Source: Callipepla californica brunnescens | Lineage: Eukaryota > Chordata > Aves > Galliformes > Odontophoridae | Reading direction: 5' to 3' | DNA: 64,000 bases | NCBI GenBank assembly: GCA_023055505.1 | Contig: JALIRH010000061.1 | Span: 1,139,501 to 1,203,500 of the forward strand | Shown here: in pieces, positions 37,811 through 49,060 of the stretch | Numbering within the stretch: position 1 is the first letter of the stretch | Layout: each line of letters starts with the position of its first letter | The notes under the pieces: generated by a model | Database searches by the model: none | What the model was told of the DNA's origin: nothing | What the model saw: the letters and a program-made list of their open reading frames with translations, nothing else | Translations under genes and position numbers: made by a program

Positions 37811-38329
37811 AAAGATCACTATGACAATCTTCCAAAAGTCATTGTCTAATACTTTTTTATATTCACTTGCATCATGATTTTTGTAACCTTTTTACATTTA
37901 AAATTTAATTTTAATTAATATTGTTTCATGAATGCAGTACACTCCAGAGCCACTGGAGATATGAGACAATCTGAGATGAAAGCTTGACAATGGATTTCCA
38001 TTGGAACTATGCAGAAACTTAATTTTCTACTGGGATAAGAGTATGACAGTCACTAATGTGTTTAAAAAATGACTAGGCATTTTATTTTCACCATCTAGAA
38101 GAACAAAATACATGGATAAGCATTTGGTGAGAGGAAACCATAAAAATGAATGGGAAATCTTGTTTTATGAAAAAAAGAAAAAGCTGAATTCCAGATTCAT
38201 ATTGCAATTTCTTTCATTTCATTGTATGTCAAAATCTGTAATAAATCATCTAAATATTAATATTAGTATTTTCTTTTCTGGGCTATTATTTTCAGGTCCT
38301 TGAATAGAAAGCATGCAATTGTCCAAGCA

Positions 38330-38358
38330 TAAAATAAAATAAAATAAAATAAAATAAA
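38330..38358 (+). repeat. (AAAAT)n microsatellite
   Basis: This is about six perfect AAAAT units. Confidence 0.9.
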
Positions 38359-38689
38359 GCAGTGAAAATATAGAATGGATATTTTTAGGGTTTTTTTATT
38401 TTTACATTGAGGGAAAAATTCAGTCTCTTGTATTTGAATACAAAGATGAGGAAGGGGCTGAATCACTATTTTCCTTTTAAACAAGCAAATATATTTCCTG
38501 TTTCCCTTTATAACCAAATTATCAATAAAAAATGTAATTCACTGAGCATCTGCTGCTCCTCTGTTAGATCAAATCACTTAAACAGAGAAAGTGATTCTCT
38601 ATGAGAAAAGACAGGGAAAAGGTGCTGATTGGCCTAGAAGACTTTTCAAGAAAACTATATTTCAAGATGGGCAAACCTTGTCTCATTCT

Positions 38690-39462
38690 ACTCTATGCTT
38701 CCTATCAGCATTAACATCTTAGTCGGTGACATAAACCTCAGCAAGTCTGCAGCACCAAGCTGTGTGGTGTGATCAATACACTGAAGCGAAGGGATGCCAT
38801 CCAGAGAGAACTTGACAGGCTTAAGAGGAGGGCCCACTTCAACCCCATGAAGTTCAGCAAAGCCAAATGCAGTGTGATACACCTGTGTCAAAGCAATCCC
38901 AAGCACAAATACAGGCACAGCAGATAAATGGATTGAGAACAACTCTGAGAAAAAGGACTTTAAAAGCACTGGTGGATGAAAAATTCAACATAAGCTATCG
39001 TTATCTACTTGCAGCCCAGAAGGACAACCATATTCTGGACTTCAAAAGAAGTGTGGTCAGCAGGCTGAAGAATGTGATAATCCTACTTCATCATTGTGCA
39101 GCACCTGGTGTTCTACATCCAGCTCTACATCCAGGACTTGTTGAGTGGGTCCAGAAAAATGCCATAAAGATGATCAGAAGGCTAGAGCACCTCTCCTTCA
39201 AAGACAGACTGAGAAAGTGAGAATTGTTCAACCTAGGAAAGAGAAGGCTCTGGGGAGTCTTATCATTAGTCTTCTAGTACTTCCATGGTACGTACAAGAA
39301 AGATGAGGGACTCCTTGCCAGGGAGTACACGATCCTTGGAAGTGTTTATGGTGAAACTGAATGGGACTTCGAGAGGTGTACTTGCCCATGGCAGACATGT
39401 TGGAACTGGGTGATCTTTAAGGTCCCTTCCAATCCTGATCATTCTGTCTATGATTCTGTTGA
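38690..39462 (+). mobile_element. CR1 LINE (RT thumb and 3' UTR)
   Basis: This is a plus-strand CR1 copy with the end of ORF2 in broken frames: 'RDAIQRELDRL' (about 38786-38820), 'FSKAKC..IHL' (about 38847-38885) and the 'KDF..ALVDEKFNIS' segment (about 38955-38995). Next come the CR1 block equivalent to 'cagcccagaaggccaac' (39013) and GGAAAGAGAAGGCTCTGGGGAG (39235). The tail has TTGGAACTGGGTGATCTTTAAGG and ATTCTGTCTATGATTCTG. A small deletion lies near 39130-39145, where the usual GGTCCCCAGCACAAG segment is absent. The 117-codon frame at 38867-39220 is the longest intact ORF2 remnant. Same subfamily appearance as the inverted copy at 42.2-43.1 kb. Confidence 0.92.
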
Positions 39463-40414
39463 TAATCTTTGTAGTAGAGTAGAATTCAACCACATCCAAA
39501 TTTGTTTTGGACTCACCTTTGAATTATGGAATAGGTATTGACACTTAAGAAATTCCTTATTACAGGACAATGCCAGTTCTCTCTTCTAGTCATTTTGACT
39601 ACAAACTCATTTAATCAAATATACAAGAACAATTATTTATGTATACTCATAATATTTTAGAAACCTAGTATCATAGCCATTATAAATTCCTTATTTGTAG
39701 TTTATAATGAATATATTTACATTGTTGACCTTCAAATATCTAAGCCTGACACGTAAATTTAGACAGTAGATAACTGAGTGGTCTGCCAAGCAAATGAGGA
39801 GAATATGTGTGGAAGCCTTACTTTAGATCCCTAACTGAATCCAGTCATGAAAGGGCCAGGCATTGTGGTCCTTGTTCTGAGGAGAATATTAGAGTGCAGA
39901 TGTACCATAGAAGATAAAGTGAATGGCACTCCACAGCATTGTTCTGCATTATTAAGTGTAAGATGATAAAGCAGCAGCATGTTTAGGCATTTCAGTGTCT
40001 TCCCGTCTTAGTGTTTCTTTTAGTGTTCATATTTGGAGTGTACTGATTTAATCTATTTCTAGCAGAAGGAGAACAAAGGAGAACCTTCTTATTCCATTTT
40101 GATAATATTCCTTGGCAGAGTAGTAGACAACATACACCTTTGATGCATTTATATTTATATTTGAAGGTCATATTTAAAGTATAAAGTACATCTTTGTGAA
40201 CCTTGTTCACACAATATTTTAATTTAAATTCAGTTCTTAGAATATAAACACTTCTCTTTCTGCAGTGTTTCAAAACCTATACAAATAAGTTTTTAACCTC
40301 CAACATTTCTTGTTTTAATATATTTCTCATCATTATGAAGAAAATTAAATGCGGCTTACCATATGCTAACTGCTAGCTGTAGATTGAGAAATGCTTTCAT
40401 GCCCCAGTCATACT

Positions 40415-40429
40415 AAAAAAAAAAAAAAA
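40415..40429 (+). repeat. Poly-A tract (A15)
   Basis: This is an uninterrupted run of 15 A, 31 bases before the hairpin at 40461. Confidence 0.85.
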
Positions 40430-40460
40430 TCAACTACAGTGTAAGGGAGACCCTTAAAGG

Positions 40461-40481
40461 CTGTAGGCCTCAGGCCTACAG
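40461..40481. repeat. Perfect 9-bp inverted repeat with 3-nt loop
   Basis: CTGTAGGCC, loop TCA, GGCCTACAG. All nine pairs match. It is not followed by a T run, and no gene ends here, so it is not called a terminator. Function unknown. Confidence 0.7.
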
Positions 40482-41598
40482 TGCTCATGACTGAATTTCT
40501 TTACTTATCAACAAGGACAAAGTTTCAATACACAAGACTATATTGCTGATTTTAGTGATGAGCTTCTTCTCCAAAATAAAAATGAATTAGATAAAAATGA
40601 AGGCAGAGTTGCTTCAGATCATAATCTGTGTTGCATTAAATTAGTTGGATGAAGTTTTAGCTCTCTCTATATGAATCATATTTCTGTGGAACTGTGTTAC
40701 ATGACTCCTAGTTTTTCATTTACTAAAGGCAAATAAGTTGAAAAGATTATTTTTGAAATTAAAATATAATAGTTCACGTGCTCCTTGCGCCATATACTAC
40801 ATTACTACATACAGAGGCTAATAAATGCTGTTGTGCTTTCATATTTCTTCTTGGGTAAATGTTAGATATATGATAACAGTAATAGTCTAGCATCAAAAGT
40901 ATATGCTAAATAAACACTGAGTTCGTTTTCAAACACATAAAAATACTTGCAATGTTTTATCCCTCATTAGTTATTTCATCTTTGTCAGTTTAGCTAATTG
41001 TAGATGTCCAGAGGCTTATGTTGGCTTATTGACTTCTTTATCAAGGGTTCTGTAAAAACTTGTTTAAAAGGGTGTTGGTAATACATTCTTTAAAGCTTTT
41101 GCTTATTTAATAATCCTGAACATGACAGTCAGCATTGCTTATGCAAACAAAACTCAGAGCTTGTTTCATAATATTTTTTCTAGGTTATTATTGATATCAA
41201 ATAGTAAGCGCTTCTCCAGTGGCTTTTCTGCTCTTTGTTTTGCTGTATTATTTGCTACAAAATGATTCTGTTATCTTTTGCTTCTTTTCATGTTGCTCTC
41301 ATTCAAGGATACGGCCTTCCTGGAAGGAATCAGAATTCAGCTATTCCCTACCAGTCATTTTTGGTGCAATGTAAATAAAACAGTGCTAAAAGGAAAACTT
41401 TTCATAAAAAAAATTGTACTGCATACTTTATATTCAGAGTATGACAATAGATATCAGAGAACAACGAATCTTCAAGTACTATCTAATAGTCTACCAATTC
41501 CTGGCTGAACCAACCACTCTTAAAACTATTCTTAAAACCTTTTGATGTATAAACTTCTAATGCATTTTGGGCAACAGCCAATGACCTTTACTACCTTC

Positions 41599-41624
41599 AT
41601 TAATTGGCTTTATTAATTGGCTTT
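41599..41624 (+). repeat. 13-bp tandem duplication
   Basis: ATTAATTGGCTTT occurs twice head to tail, with a partial third copy (CTAATTGGCT) at about 41635-41644. Confidence 0.75.
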
Positions 41625-42224
41625 TCTACCTTTACTAATTGGCTGCTCCAGCTGCTAGATGTTTCTAACATTTAATGAATTTTCCTGCTTCCTGGCTGGC
41701 TGCTCTTTTATCCTTGTGCACTACCAGCTGATCGCTGGGAGAGAACAAGGACTACGATCTATCTGTTGTGGAAACACAAAGTGGGGAATACCATTACTCT
41801 CTTAGAAGACTTAGAAACCTATGTCCCAGATAGCAACCCAGCATACTTCCCCCCTTTTACTAACAACTTGCTAAAATATAAATTCTGATCTCTCTCAGTC
41901 CACTCTGTGGTAAGACACATCATGAGGAAACTGAGAACACCAGGGATGGTTCTTCCTCACCATCAGCAGCTCAGGGTGAGCATAACCCAGACGGAGCCTT
42001 TGTTTAAGTTTCTCCTCAAGAATGAGTTTGAATTAAGTAGGACAGCACAGATGTATGTAATCTTTGCAAAGAACTTTCTGTGAGTATATTGAAGTAAATG
42101 CTCTTGTACTGGAATGAAAAGATATTAGAAGCTGAAAAAGCAGATGGCTCATAAGCTTTTCTTCAGGGACACCAGCTAAACAAAACATTGAACAGATCTG
42201 TCAAGATACGAAAGACAGCAGCAT

Positions 42225-43100
42225 TCTGGCAGAGTAAAAAAGCTCTTTGGGCAGCTGTTCTGCCACCCGCCATCCACAGCTTCTCTGGGCAACCTGCTCT
42301 GGTGCCTCCCACTCTCATACTAAAGAATTTCTTCCTAATATCTGATATAATTCTACCCTGTTGTAGTTTATAGCCTTTACCCCTTGTCTTATCAACACCC
42401 TCCCACATAAAGAGCCCCTCCCCAGATTCATTGTAGACCCCCTTTAGTTATTGAAGGACCCCTACAATGTCTCACAGAACTCTTCTCTAGACTGTACAAT
42501 CCCATTTCTCTCAACCAGTTCTTCATGGCAGAAATGCTCCAGCCTTCTGATCATTCTCATGATCCTCCTCTGAACCCACACCAACTGGTCTATGTCCTTC
42601 CTGTGCTGGGGGCACAGGAAGATGGTCAAGTTTCTTTTGGTGTAGCCCAGAATATGATTTACTTCCTGGGCTGCAAATGCACACTGCCAACTCATCTTGA
42701 GTTTTTCATCCACCAGTAGTCCAAAGTCCTTCTCCTCAGGGCTGCTCTCAACCCATTCTCTGCTGCGCCTGTATTTGTGCTTGGGATTGCAAGGTGCAAC
42801 ACCTTGTATTTAGCTTTGTTGACCTTCACAAAGTTGATACAGGCCCACCTGTCAAGGTCCCTCTGCACAGCATCCCTTCCTTCTGGTGTATCAGCCACAC
42901 CTCACAGTTTGTTGTTGCCTGCCAACTTGCTGAGGTTGCACTCAGTTCCTCAGTGTCATTTCCAATTCTGATCCCTGAGGTCTCCACCTGAGCCCTGAGC
43001 TGTTAATCACAACTCTTTGACTGCAACCATTCCACCAATCCCTTCTCTACCAAGAGTTCCACTCATAAAGGATGGTTAGTAAGTAGTCCCTCCCTATCAA
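42225..43100 (-). mobile_element. CR1 LINE (RT thumb and 3' UTR), minus strand
   Basis: This is a CR1 copy on the minus strand, so its 3' side is at the left. Reading the minus strand, 'DTPEGRDAVQRDLDR' lies near 42840-42890, followed by 'NFVKVNKAKYKVLHLA' (42780-42840). Non-coding landmarks on the plus strand are CCTTCTCCTCAGGGCTGCTCTCAACCCATTCTCTGC (42728-42763), ATCATTCTCATGATCCTCCTC (42550) and TTGTAGTTTATAGCCTTTACCCCTTGTC (42361). The true 3' tail with ATTCTATGATT is missing at the left, so the copy is truncated at both ends or interrupted. Frames at 42163-42408, 42462-42713 and 42692-42898 (minus) are its remnants. Confidence 0.92.
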
Positions 43101-44537
43101 GAAACCAGAACATCTTCTGAGATTGTGCAGCAATGATTCTCTGTAGCTACCTGTCCTTGGTGCTGCTTTGCTGTCATTTACATTTTGTTGATAATGTAAA
43201 ATACTCTTGAATGCTTTCCAGTCTAATGCATTCTATTGGTATTTTTACCCCTACATCATGAGAAATTTGATAAGAAGAAAAGCTAGATGGTTTTCTACTT
43301 CCATATTTCATTGATTGAAATCTTTGGTTGGAGTATCCAAAAGATAACTGAAGACAAAGTCTGAGGATGATTGTGGAGAAAGGAGAGTGGGGAAAAGAAT
43401 TATTCACAGTAAAAAAATCATCATCAACACTGGCTACAATGTTAATCATGTCGTTTGCATTTTTCGCTTCTCTTTTTCTTAATCTTCTTTCCCAAAGGTC
43501 CTTCTGTCACTTGCTGTTTATTTCACACTAGCTGTAATCTGTTAATTTTTAAGTATTTTTCACTTACATCAAGCCCTGCCCTTTTGATAGGTTTCACCAG
43601 TAACCAATTTCAGTGATGACAGGACAGCTAGCTACACCTTTTTCATTCTCAGGCTCCCTATGGCACCCACTGAAGCAGCAGGACTGAAAAGGTAAATCGC
43701 ACATGTTCATCAATACCTATTTCCCTCAAGTAAATAATAGTTTTCTTTCTTCACTTATATTCCAGAAATTCTTACATCTGACAGGTAGAATAAGAAAAAA
43801 AGCCCAACGCAAAAACAAAACATGCTGTAAAAGAAAAGAATATTAAGTTGTAGCAAGCAGTCAAGAGGAGAGGAGTGAATTAATTTTCCCAGAAAACACT
43901 TGCATTGATGATTTCATTATTCCATAATTTCATAAATTTTTAATATTGACTGTAATCCTCACAATTCCTTAGCATTTTTTTTTAATAAACAATTAGTTCA
44001 ATGGAAAATACTCTGTTAAAAAGTCTGTTTCTTTTACTGCACATTGGCTTCAATTACATTAGAGAAGACAGTTTTTTTTTCTTTTTGAATGCATAGAGAT
44101 TTGTTTGGGCCTCCATCTCTCAATTTGTTTACTCATGTAGTACCCTTTCTTTTTGAATTTTTCCTACACCTTTCATGTTCAGTGTATTCTAAACACAGAC
44201 ATATATAGCTTTTCTACCATACTAATACTCCTTTCTGGATTCTCTATTGATTGAAATCTAAGCTGCTGCTTCTCATAAGCAAAGTTTTTACTACTTTCTG
44301 CTAATTAAGTGTCTTGAAAATTATACATCCGTGCCTTGAAAACTCTTTTGCTCTTCCAGAAATGCAACATTTGATTGTAGATGTCTTCCTGTTTCCAGTT
44401 CAACTTTAAAATACGGAATTATTTCAAATTAATTTAACTCTCTAGAACAGAAATACTCTTTAAAGGTTTCCTTAATGCTTTTCTTAAGCTTTCTTATGAT
44501 ATCTTTAAAAAAGTGGGTAGCTCAGAAGTTGTTAAAG
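43101..44537. other. AT-rich non-coding stretch, nothing recognised
   Basis: Only short T runs and domain-less frames are present, such as 43174-43449 minus (91 codons). Confidence 0.5.
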
Positions 44538-44720
44538 TGTGAAACACCTTTCATATAAGAACAGGCTGAAGGAGCTAGGGCTGTTCAGCCTGGAAAAGAG
44601 AAGACTGTGAGGTGGCCTAAGAGTGGCCTTTCAGTATACAAAAGGACTCATATACAGACTCTATAGCAGGGTCTATTGTGATAGAATAAGGGTAATTTTA
44701 AGGATCTGAGTAGAGCAGAA
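44538..44720 (+). mobile_element. CR1 LINE, internal 3' fragment
   Basis: This is a plus-strand fragment with the CR1 block GAACAGGCTGAAGGAGCTAGGGCTGTTCAGCCTGGAAAAGAGAAGACT (44560-44607), then a diverged 'cttcaagtatataaaagg' equivalent and GACTCTATAGCAGGGTCTATTGTGATAGAAT. The family's 3' tail is not reached. It is an old copy. Confidence 0.8.
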
Positions 44721-45170
44721 ATACAAACTGAGTATAACCAAAACCAAACTATGTTAGATTTACTGACATTGAATATCATTTTATAATACTATTAATCTTG
44801 CTGAAATTAGTTGTCAATTTTCACAGCTTTCTCAGAACCCTCAGAATTCAATTCAAATGAAAGTAGCTACAATAAATTTTTGAAAGGAAATCTAGAGACA
44901 GGGTATTTGTTGAGGTGCTATATCTCTTAAAGACACCTTGTTCAACAAATTAACTGTGGAAGATTTGGCAGCAAAGGTGCTAGCATAAATTAGGCTTCAC
45001 ACAGAGAGGAATCAAGTCACGCTGCAGGGAAGAAAAATTTTCTCCATGACTGTGGAATAGAATGTCAGAAAAATAAAACTAAGGACAAATTGGAAAGTGT
45101 TCAGAACATGACAGTTTTTTTTTAAGTGCTTGAAGGAGGAAGACATCCAAGAAGAAATCAATGCTATTGT
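44721..45170. other. Non-coding flank of the large CCTT tract
   Basis: This is AT-rich with nothing certain. Parts of 44990-45060 resemble further CR1 sequence but not firmly. The last 40 bases are purine-rich (GAAGGAGGAAGACATCCAAGAAGAAA) on the strand where the next tract is pure pyrimidine. Confidence 0.4.
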
Positions 45171-45596
45171 CTTTCCTTCTTTCTTTCCTTCTTTCTTTCC
45201 TTCCTTCCTTCCTTCCTTCCTTCCTTCCTTCCTTCCTTCCTTCCTTCCTTCCTTCCTTCCTTCCTTCCTTCCTTCCTTCCTTCCTTCCTTCCTTCCTTCC
45301 TTCCTTCCTTCCTTCCTTCCTTCCTTCCTTCCTTCCTTCCTTCCTTCCTTCCCTTCCTTCCTTCCTTCCTTCCTTCCTTCCTTCCTTCCTTCCTTCCTTC
45401 CTTCCTTCCTTCCTTCCTTCCTTCCTTCCTTCCTTCCTTCCTTCCTTCCTTCCTTCCTTCCTTCCTTCCCTTCCTTCCTTCCTTCCTTCCTTCCTTCCTT
45501 CCTTCCTTCCTTCCTTCTTTCTTTCTTTCTTTCTTTCTTTCTCTTTCTTTCTTTCTTTTTTCTTTTCTTCTCTTTCTTTCTTTCTTTCTTTCTTTC
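45171..45596 (+). repeat. Large (CCTT)n/(CTTT)n polypyrimidine microsatellite
   Basis: This is about 425 bases of almost pure pyrimidine. A mixed CTTT/CCTT lead (45171-45197) is followed by (TTCC)n of about 80 units (about 45197-45514), then (TTTC)n with small variants up to 45596. The TTCC part has two single-C insertions (TTCCC), at about 45351-45353 and 45468-45470, 117 bases apart. The three long open frames here (up to 177 codons, repeating P-S-F-L) only translate the repeat and are not genes. Copy number is likely polymorphic and may be misjudged in the assembly. Confidence 0.97.
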
Positions 45597-46364
45597 GTAA
45601 TTATTATCTATTAATATATTTTTCAGTTATTATTCAATATGTAAATGCTAGAAAACAAAACCTCAGCTGGTGTAGGTCTGTGCAGTTTAGCTGAGAACAG
45701 AGTACGTATGTCGATTTATAACAGTGGAGACTATGGCCTTAAGAGCAGAGTCAAAAATCTGAGATGAGGATATAGTAAGGAAATGTAAGTAAAGTGTAAT
45801 GAAAAAATGTGGAAGAACCATTATGTTTTAAACCCAATTTCCAAAGAAATGGAACAACAGAGACCACGATGATTAAGATTTAAGTAAAATATGTTAAAAA
45901 ACTGAATTTTTTTTAATGACACAAAGATTAACATGAATACTATTGCAGCTTCTTCTTTTCCCATTTCAAACCTTTGGGCTCAAAGGAAAAGACTGAATCA
46001 GAAGTTCTTGAGGTAGTGATGTGTTTTCTGCTTGTTAGTTTTTCTTACTTTCATAGACATTTTGCATCACGATAAACAATGATTCCAGTGGTCTCTGGAA
46101 TTATTATTCTTAAATTTATTCAAACATTAATGGCCTTTCTGCAGAGCACTCTGCAGATCCTGGACCACAGGAAGACATGAGAACAAAATCCAGGGGCTCT
46201 ATATTCTGGGAGAAAAAACTATTTCACTCTTGTATAAGAAGGTTAGGGGGTGCTGTTATGTGCAGGGCTAACTTCAGGTTGTGCCATCCACAAATTCACA
46301 GTGAGCAGGACTCTGCTGGAAAGAAGCACAGAAAAGCCCTTTGAGAGATGACCTCACGGACAGA
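45597..46364. other. AT-rich non-coding stretch between CCTT tract and CR1 tail
   Basis: The right half (46140-46364) is GC-richer and may be diverged 5' parts of the CR1 that ends at 46494, but the match by eye is not convincing. Confidence 0.4.
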
Positions 46365-46494
46365 CTAGAGACCAGGTTGGATGGGGCTTTGAATGTTCTA
46401 GTTTAGTGGGAGGTGTCTTCACTAATGGCAGGGAGGTTGGAACAAAATGATCTCTAAGGTCTCTTCCAACACAAACCATTCTATGATTGCATGA
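46365..46494 (+). mobile_element. CR1 LINE, 3' end fragment
   Basis: The tail pattern is clear: GACCAGGTTGGATGGGGCTTTGA (46370), CTAGTTTAGTGGGAGGTGTC, GGCAGGGAGGTTGGAACAAAATGATCTC, TAAGGTCTCTTCCAACACAAACC, ATTCTATGATTGCATGAT. It has no coding part. Confidence 0.92.
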
Positions 46495-48080
46495 TCTCTG
46501 CTAAGCACAGGAGCTGGCAACACAGTCCTAAATGACCAATACCATGAACCTTTCAGGAGAATGTAAGTACTCAAGGGGAAATCTAAAAAACACACAGTTC
46601 TTAAGTATCCATATTTTTAATTAGCGAGTGATGCTGAGCCATCTGGGGAAGTGAAGAAGGGTTGATGTGAACTGTGGAGTCCAGAGTGAAAAAATATGAG
46701 TGGAAGAAAACTGTAAGGAAATACAGAGGAGAAGAAATCCAGAAACAAGGAAATAGAAGTGCCTGTGCCAGACAAAGTGACTAGGAAGAAAAATCAAGAG
46801 TGGGAAAGAGGCAGGAGAGCTCCTGGCATCAACTCAGTGAGCATAAAGAAATGAAATCATTCTGTCAGTGAAGGGGAAGAAAGATATGTATTCACCAGGG
46901 ATTCATCTCTTCTGAAAGATTGGAATGGAGTTGGGAGGGCCTGAATTTCACTTAGTTCAATGCTGGTAATATTTAGATCTTGAATGATTGGAGTTAATCT
47001 TGCAAGTTTCTCACAATCCCGATTTCTGAAAGTCACTAATAAACAGATGTATAAATTCTCTGTTTGTTATTAATAAATGCCTGTATCATGAAATTCTTAA
47101 GAAAAATATCTATTTAATATGTTTATACAGAAGCCATAATAACAGAATGTTGCACAATCTGCTTACTATACTCTTGGCCAGAGTTAATAAAAACTGTGTG
47201 TTGAAGTGGTTCAGTTTCTAGTAGCACAGCTCCGGTGTCTATTCCATAGCATGCACTGTAAAGGTTTCCTTTCATTCTGCTATCTTAGAGATCTTTTCTA
47301 ACTTTAATGATTTCATGATTTTATTCTATATGAGCAACATAGTAATGAGATATAATCACTCACTGTTTTAACCTCTTAGATGGCCAAAGGAGAGATTCGC
47401 AGAGCAAGAAGTGCTTTTGTAATCTTCTATCCCTGAAGTCATTTCCAGACAGGAAAAACCAAGTATGATTATATTATTCTTCATACTACTTATAGGTGTA
47501 ACTTCCTCTTCCTTCAGTATCTGGAGGTTATATATAGTATTTTTGTCATTCCTCTCTGAGGAGGAAGGAACTGAAGTAATCCCCTAAGATGACAACATCA
47601 AGAATCTTGGTCTATCCTCTCCAAAAGAAAGGGAAGGACAGAAGCTGTTAAGATGCATCTCAGATTGTGCACATCTCTGAAAAGAAAGACCTATTTACCT
47701 ATTATTCTTAACAAAATTATTTTGTAAAGGTGAATGCTTGATTGTAAACTGACGAACAGGTATTATGCTTCTAAATTTCTGTGATGTGTGTGTTCAATTA
47801 AAAGATAAATATTCTCATAATTGTGCCAGCCTTTCTCATATTCATCTGTTTTCTCATGTGTATGTCATAGCACTGACAAAAATGCCATTCAAATTAGTGA
47901 AAATATATCCACTTCAATATACCCATCAGGCTTAAGACTAGATCTAGAGAGTCCAGTGATAAAATTCGCATTCAAATCTCATTGCTTTGAATAATATACA
48001 CAGGTTTAAGTGACTCCAGAAATTCACAGTGGAACAGGAATAACATTTTTTTCCTATCTTGCACAAGACAAACATTAAAT

Positions 48081-48104
48081 GTGTGTGTGTGTGTGTGTGT
48101 GTGT
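48081..48104 (+). repeat. (GT)12 microsatellite
   Basis: Twelve perfect GT units. Confidence 0.95.
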
Positions 48105-49048
48105 CTTCTTAGGATACACTTAACTCTCAGCAAGCTCTCCAAGTGTCCACAAAGACAAAAAAAAATAGCCTGTCTTTCAATGTGTGTGGCAGTTAACTGA
48201 GGTGATACGAGATCTAGCGTTAAACATGAAACAGAACATAGCTAACCACAGTCATAAGGCCCATTGCAAACCACTGTAATTTGTATGTCAGAGAGTTAAC
48301 TCTCATGAGTGTGATGCTGAGATTGTTGCTGGTTTTCTTTAGAGTTATTTTGGTTGTCTTCTCACAGCACTGCAGATCCATAGCCCCCATGTAGAACTAC
48401 TTAGAGTCATAGGAAAACCACACAAAGTGCAGAGGAAACAAGAAAATGTCAACATGTTAGATGTTGACGCATAGATGACTTAATCATTTTTTCCATCAGT
48501 GAATTTATTAGTTAGATACTCATTCTGCCCTGAAACTGTTATAAAAGTACATAAAAAAACTGGGCTTGATAGTAAAATAAACATGTCCCCAATAAACAGA
48601 GATCTGATGCATGGTATAATTGTACTATTTTTACAGAAATGTTTTAATTGTAAATCATTCTTACAGCAGCCTCCAGGTTTCCATTTTTCCCTGAGTTGTA
48701 TAAAATAATAAAATTAATGATTGCCATTATCTTAAATGAGACTATATAGATGAACTTAACTAATGTTAGTATAATTCTACGAGCACATTAGGAAGTCTAG
48801 AATTGAAACTCAAAGGACAAGATTTTAAGATTCATGAAAAAAATAACAAACCTCCCACAACAATCACTTTGTAATACCACATCTCGTTAGTTATGTTCAA
48901 AGTTAGATTTGTCATTAATTAATGTGCTATGATGTCATATCATCAAAGACAGAGACAGATGACACCATCAAAAAGAAAACACACCACAGGTTACTAGCCA
49001 GATCCTCCTGCCTGCCATTTTCAACACCCCTCTTAGGCTCTTCCTCTT

Positions 49049-49060
49049 CCCCCCCCCCCC
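49049..49060 (+). repeat. Poly-C tract (C12)
   Basis: Twelve C in a row, unusual for this AT-rich window, ending a pyrimidine-rich stretch (CTCTTCCTCTTCC). Confidence 0.9.

Larger units (their letters stand above)
30192..38689. other. Long AT-rich non-coding stretch
   Basis: Over 8 kb no gene, RNA or interspersed repeat family was recognised. It contains several simple tracts listed separately. A slightly GC-richer part at 35390-35730 has a 60-codon frame without domain. Confidence 0.5.
39463..42224. other. AT-rich non-coding stretch between inverted CR1 copies
   Basis: No gene or repeat family was recognised. It contains a short perfect hairpin at 40461-40481, an A15 run at 40415-40429 and a 13-bp tandem duplication at 41599-41624. 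Confidence 0.5.

Noticed and set aside
40461..40481. Hairpin as a transcription terminator or microRNA precursor
   Set aside because: There is no T run after it, the stem is too short for a microRNA precursor and the DNA is vertebrate, so intrinsic terminators are not expected.
45126..45694. Three overlapping long open frames of 156-177 codons
   Set aside because: They only translate the CCTT/CTTT repeat in all three forward frames (repeating P, S, F, L); no real protein is implied.
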